This document shows, in pieces, positions 6,225 through 6,638 of a stretch of DNA of 6,638 nucleotides; positions within the stretch are counted from its first letter, which is position 1; the number at the start of each line of letters is the position of its first letter. Source of the DNA: Opitutaceae bacterium. Lineage in GTDB: Bacteria; Verrucomicrobiota; Verrucomicrobiia; Opitutales; Opitutaceae. The notes beneath the pieces were generated by a model. The model saw only the letters and a program-made list of their open reading frames with translations. It was not told the DNA's origin and did no database searches. The DNA lies in contig JAIRTK010000420.1 of the NCBI GenBank assembly GCA_031254955.1, forward strand, positions 1-6,638, in the 5' to 3' direction. The position numbers and the translations under genes were made by a program.

Positions 6225-6638
6225 TCAGACCTCCTTGATGGTTTCCGCCTCGAAGCCGAACACGTCCACCACGCGCACGCACACGCGGCGCCTGCCCGGC
6301 TTTGGCGGCAGTTTTTCCAGCACGGCTTTTTTCACGACGTGCAACGGGTCGTCATCGTTGGCGGTGTTGCCGCGGTAATCCTGCCACACGCTGCGGAAGA
6401 CCGCGCCGTCGTAGTCGGGGTCAACGCTCCAGTATTCGATGAGCGCCAGCGGGTCGCGGCTCACCACGGCTTGCAGGCGCTCCTTGTCCTTTGCGTCGAG
6501 GTTCAGCGCGTCGGGCGAGAGCAGCACGTAGTTGTCCAGCTCCACCGTCAGCCGCTCGCCGCTCGGCAGCGTCTCGCGCCTGGGCGCCTTCACCGTCACG
6601 TATTGCAGCGACGAAAAACGGATGCGCCGCGCCTCGAA
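6225..6638 (-). CDS. Probable type III-like site-specific DNA methyltransferase (Mod), C-terminal fragment (5' end outside window)
   Basis: The frame is open from the window edge to the TGA at 6225-6227 and gives 137 residues with no methyltransferase catalytic motif, since those lie beyond the edge. Visible blocks are YWSVDPDYDG (about 69-78), WQDYRGNTANDDDP (about 85-98) and VCVRVVDVFGFEAETIKEV at the very end (about 119-137). A Y-W-x-V-D, W-Q-D-Y-R and V-x-V-V-D-V-F-G ending is what I recall from the C-termini of adenine methyltransferases paired with type III Res proteins; I could not check it against a database. Position supports the call: same strand, 4 nt before a Res-type gene, in the usual mod-then-res order. 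The product would recognise the DNA site and methylate it, protecting host DNA and guiding the nuclease. A GTG at 6599 could be read as a start, but the frame continues upstream with sensible protein sequence, so the gene is cut rather than short. Confidence 0.7.
   Translation of the reverse strand, partial: FEARRIRFSSLQYVTVKAPRRETLPSGERLTVELDNYVLLSPDALNLDAKDKERLQAVVSRDPLALIEYWSVDPDYDGAVFRSVWQDYRGNTANDDDPLHVVKKAVLEKLPPKPGRRRVCVRVVDVFGFEAETIKEV
6229..6236 (-). promoter_or_regulatory. Strong Shine-Dalgarno sequence for the restriction subunit, inside the upstream gene
   Basis: Read on the minus strand, AAGGAGGT lies 8 nt before the ATG of the helicase-nuclease gene. These bases also encode the last residues (Lys-Glu-Val) and run into the TGA of the upstream methyltransferase gene. 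This fixes the start codon of the restriction subunit. It suggests that ribosomes finishing the methyltransferase re-initiate on the nuclease. Confidence 0.85.

Overview
The window is GC-rich, has tightly packed coding regions, and carries one intergenic stretch full of short palindromic and tandem repeats. That style, with GTAGGG-led palindromes and an 18-bp GCAGACTT-CC-AAGTCTGC palindrome, recalls Verrucomicrobiota, perhaps Opitutaceae. This is recollection of genome style, not a search result, and the assignment is tentative.

Layout from left to right. (1) 1-138 is the 3' end of typA (BipA translational GTPase), plus strand. (2) 139-1123 is nearly 1 kb without a credible gene. It is a mosaic of a degenerate ~43-bp tandem array that begins inside the last codons of typA (128-366), a GGTAGGG-led palindrome (368-393), a weak terminator-like hairpin (399-436), a MITE-like 144-bp element with 32-bp terminal inverted repeats and flanking direct repeats (476-619), and a pair of 43-bp inverted arms around a short tandem repeat (650-821). 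Featureless GC-rich sequence follows up to rnhB. (3) 1124-1891 is rnhB (ribonuclease HII), plus strand, with two insertions relative to the E. coli enzyme. (4) 1892-2084 is a second repeat-rich gap: an imperfect direct duplication, then eight consecutive heptamers of the form NNMCYTG. (5) 2085-3281 is a soluble PAS-HisKA-HATPase sensor histidine kinase, plus strand, with no response regulator beside it inside the window. (6) On the minus strand, converging on the kinase with a 20-bp gap, lies a two-gene restriction-modification operon read right to left. It consists of the C-terminal part of a probable type III-like DNA methyltransferase (6225-6638, cut by the window edge) and a complete 972-residue type III-type restriction subunit with a superfamily 2 helicase core and a C-terminal PD-(D/E)XK nuclease (3302-6220).

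The two R-M genes should work as one system: the methyltransferase recognises and marks the site, and the helicase-nuclease translocates on and cuts unmodified DNA. A strong Shine-Dalgarno sequence for the nuclease gene is written into the last codons of the methyltransferase gene, which suggests coupled translation. typA, rnhB and the kinase are co-directional, but repeat-filled gaps separate them, so they need not share a transcript. I see no clearly new protein system. The most unusual material is the layered repeats in the two intergenic gaps.
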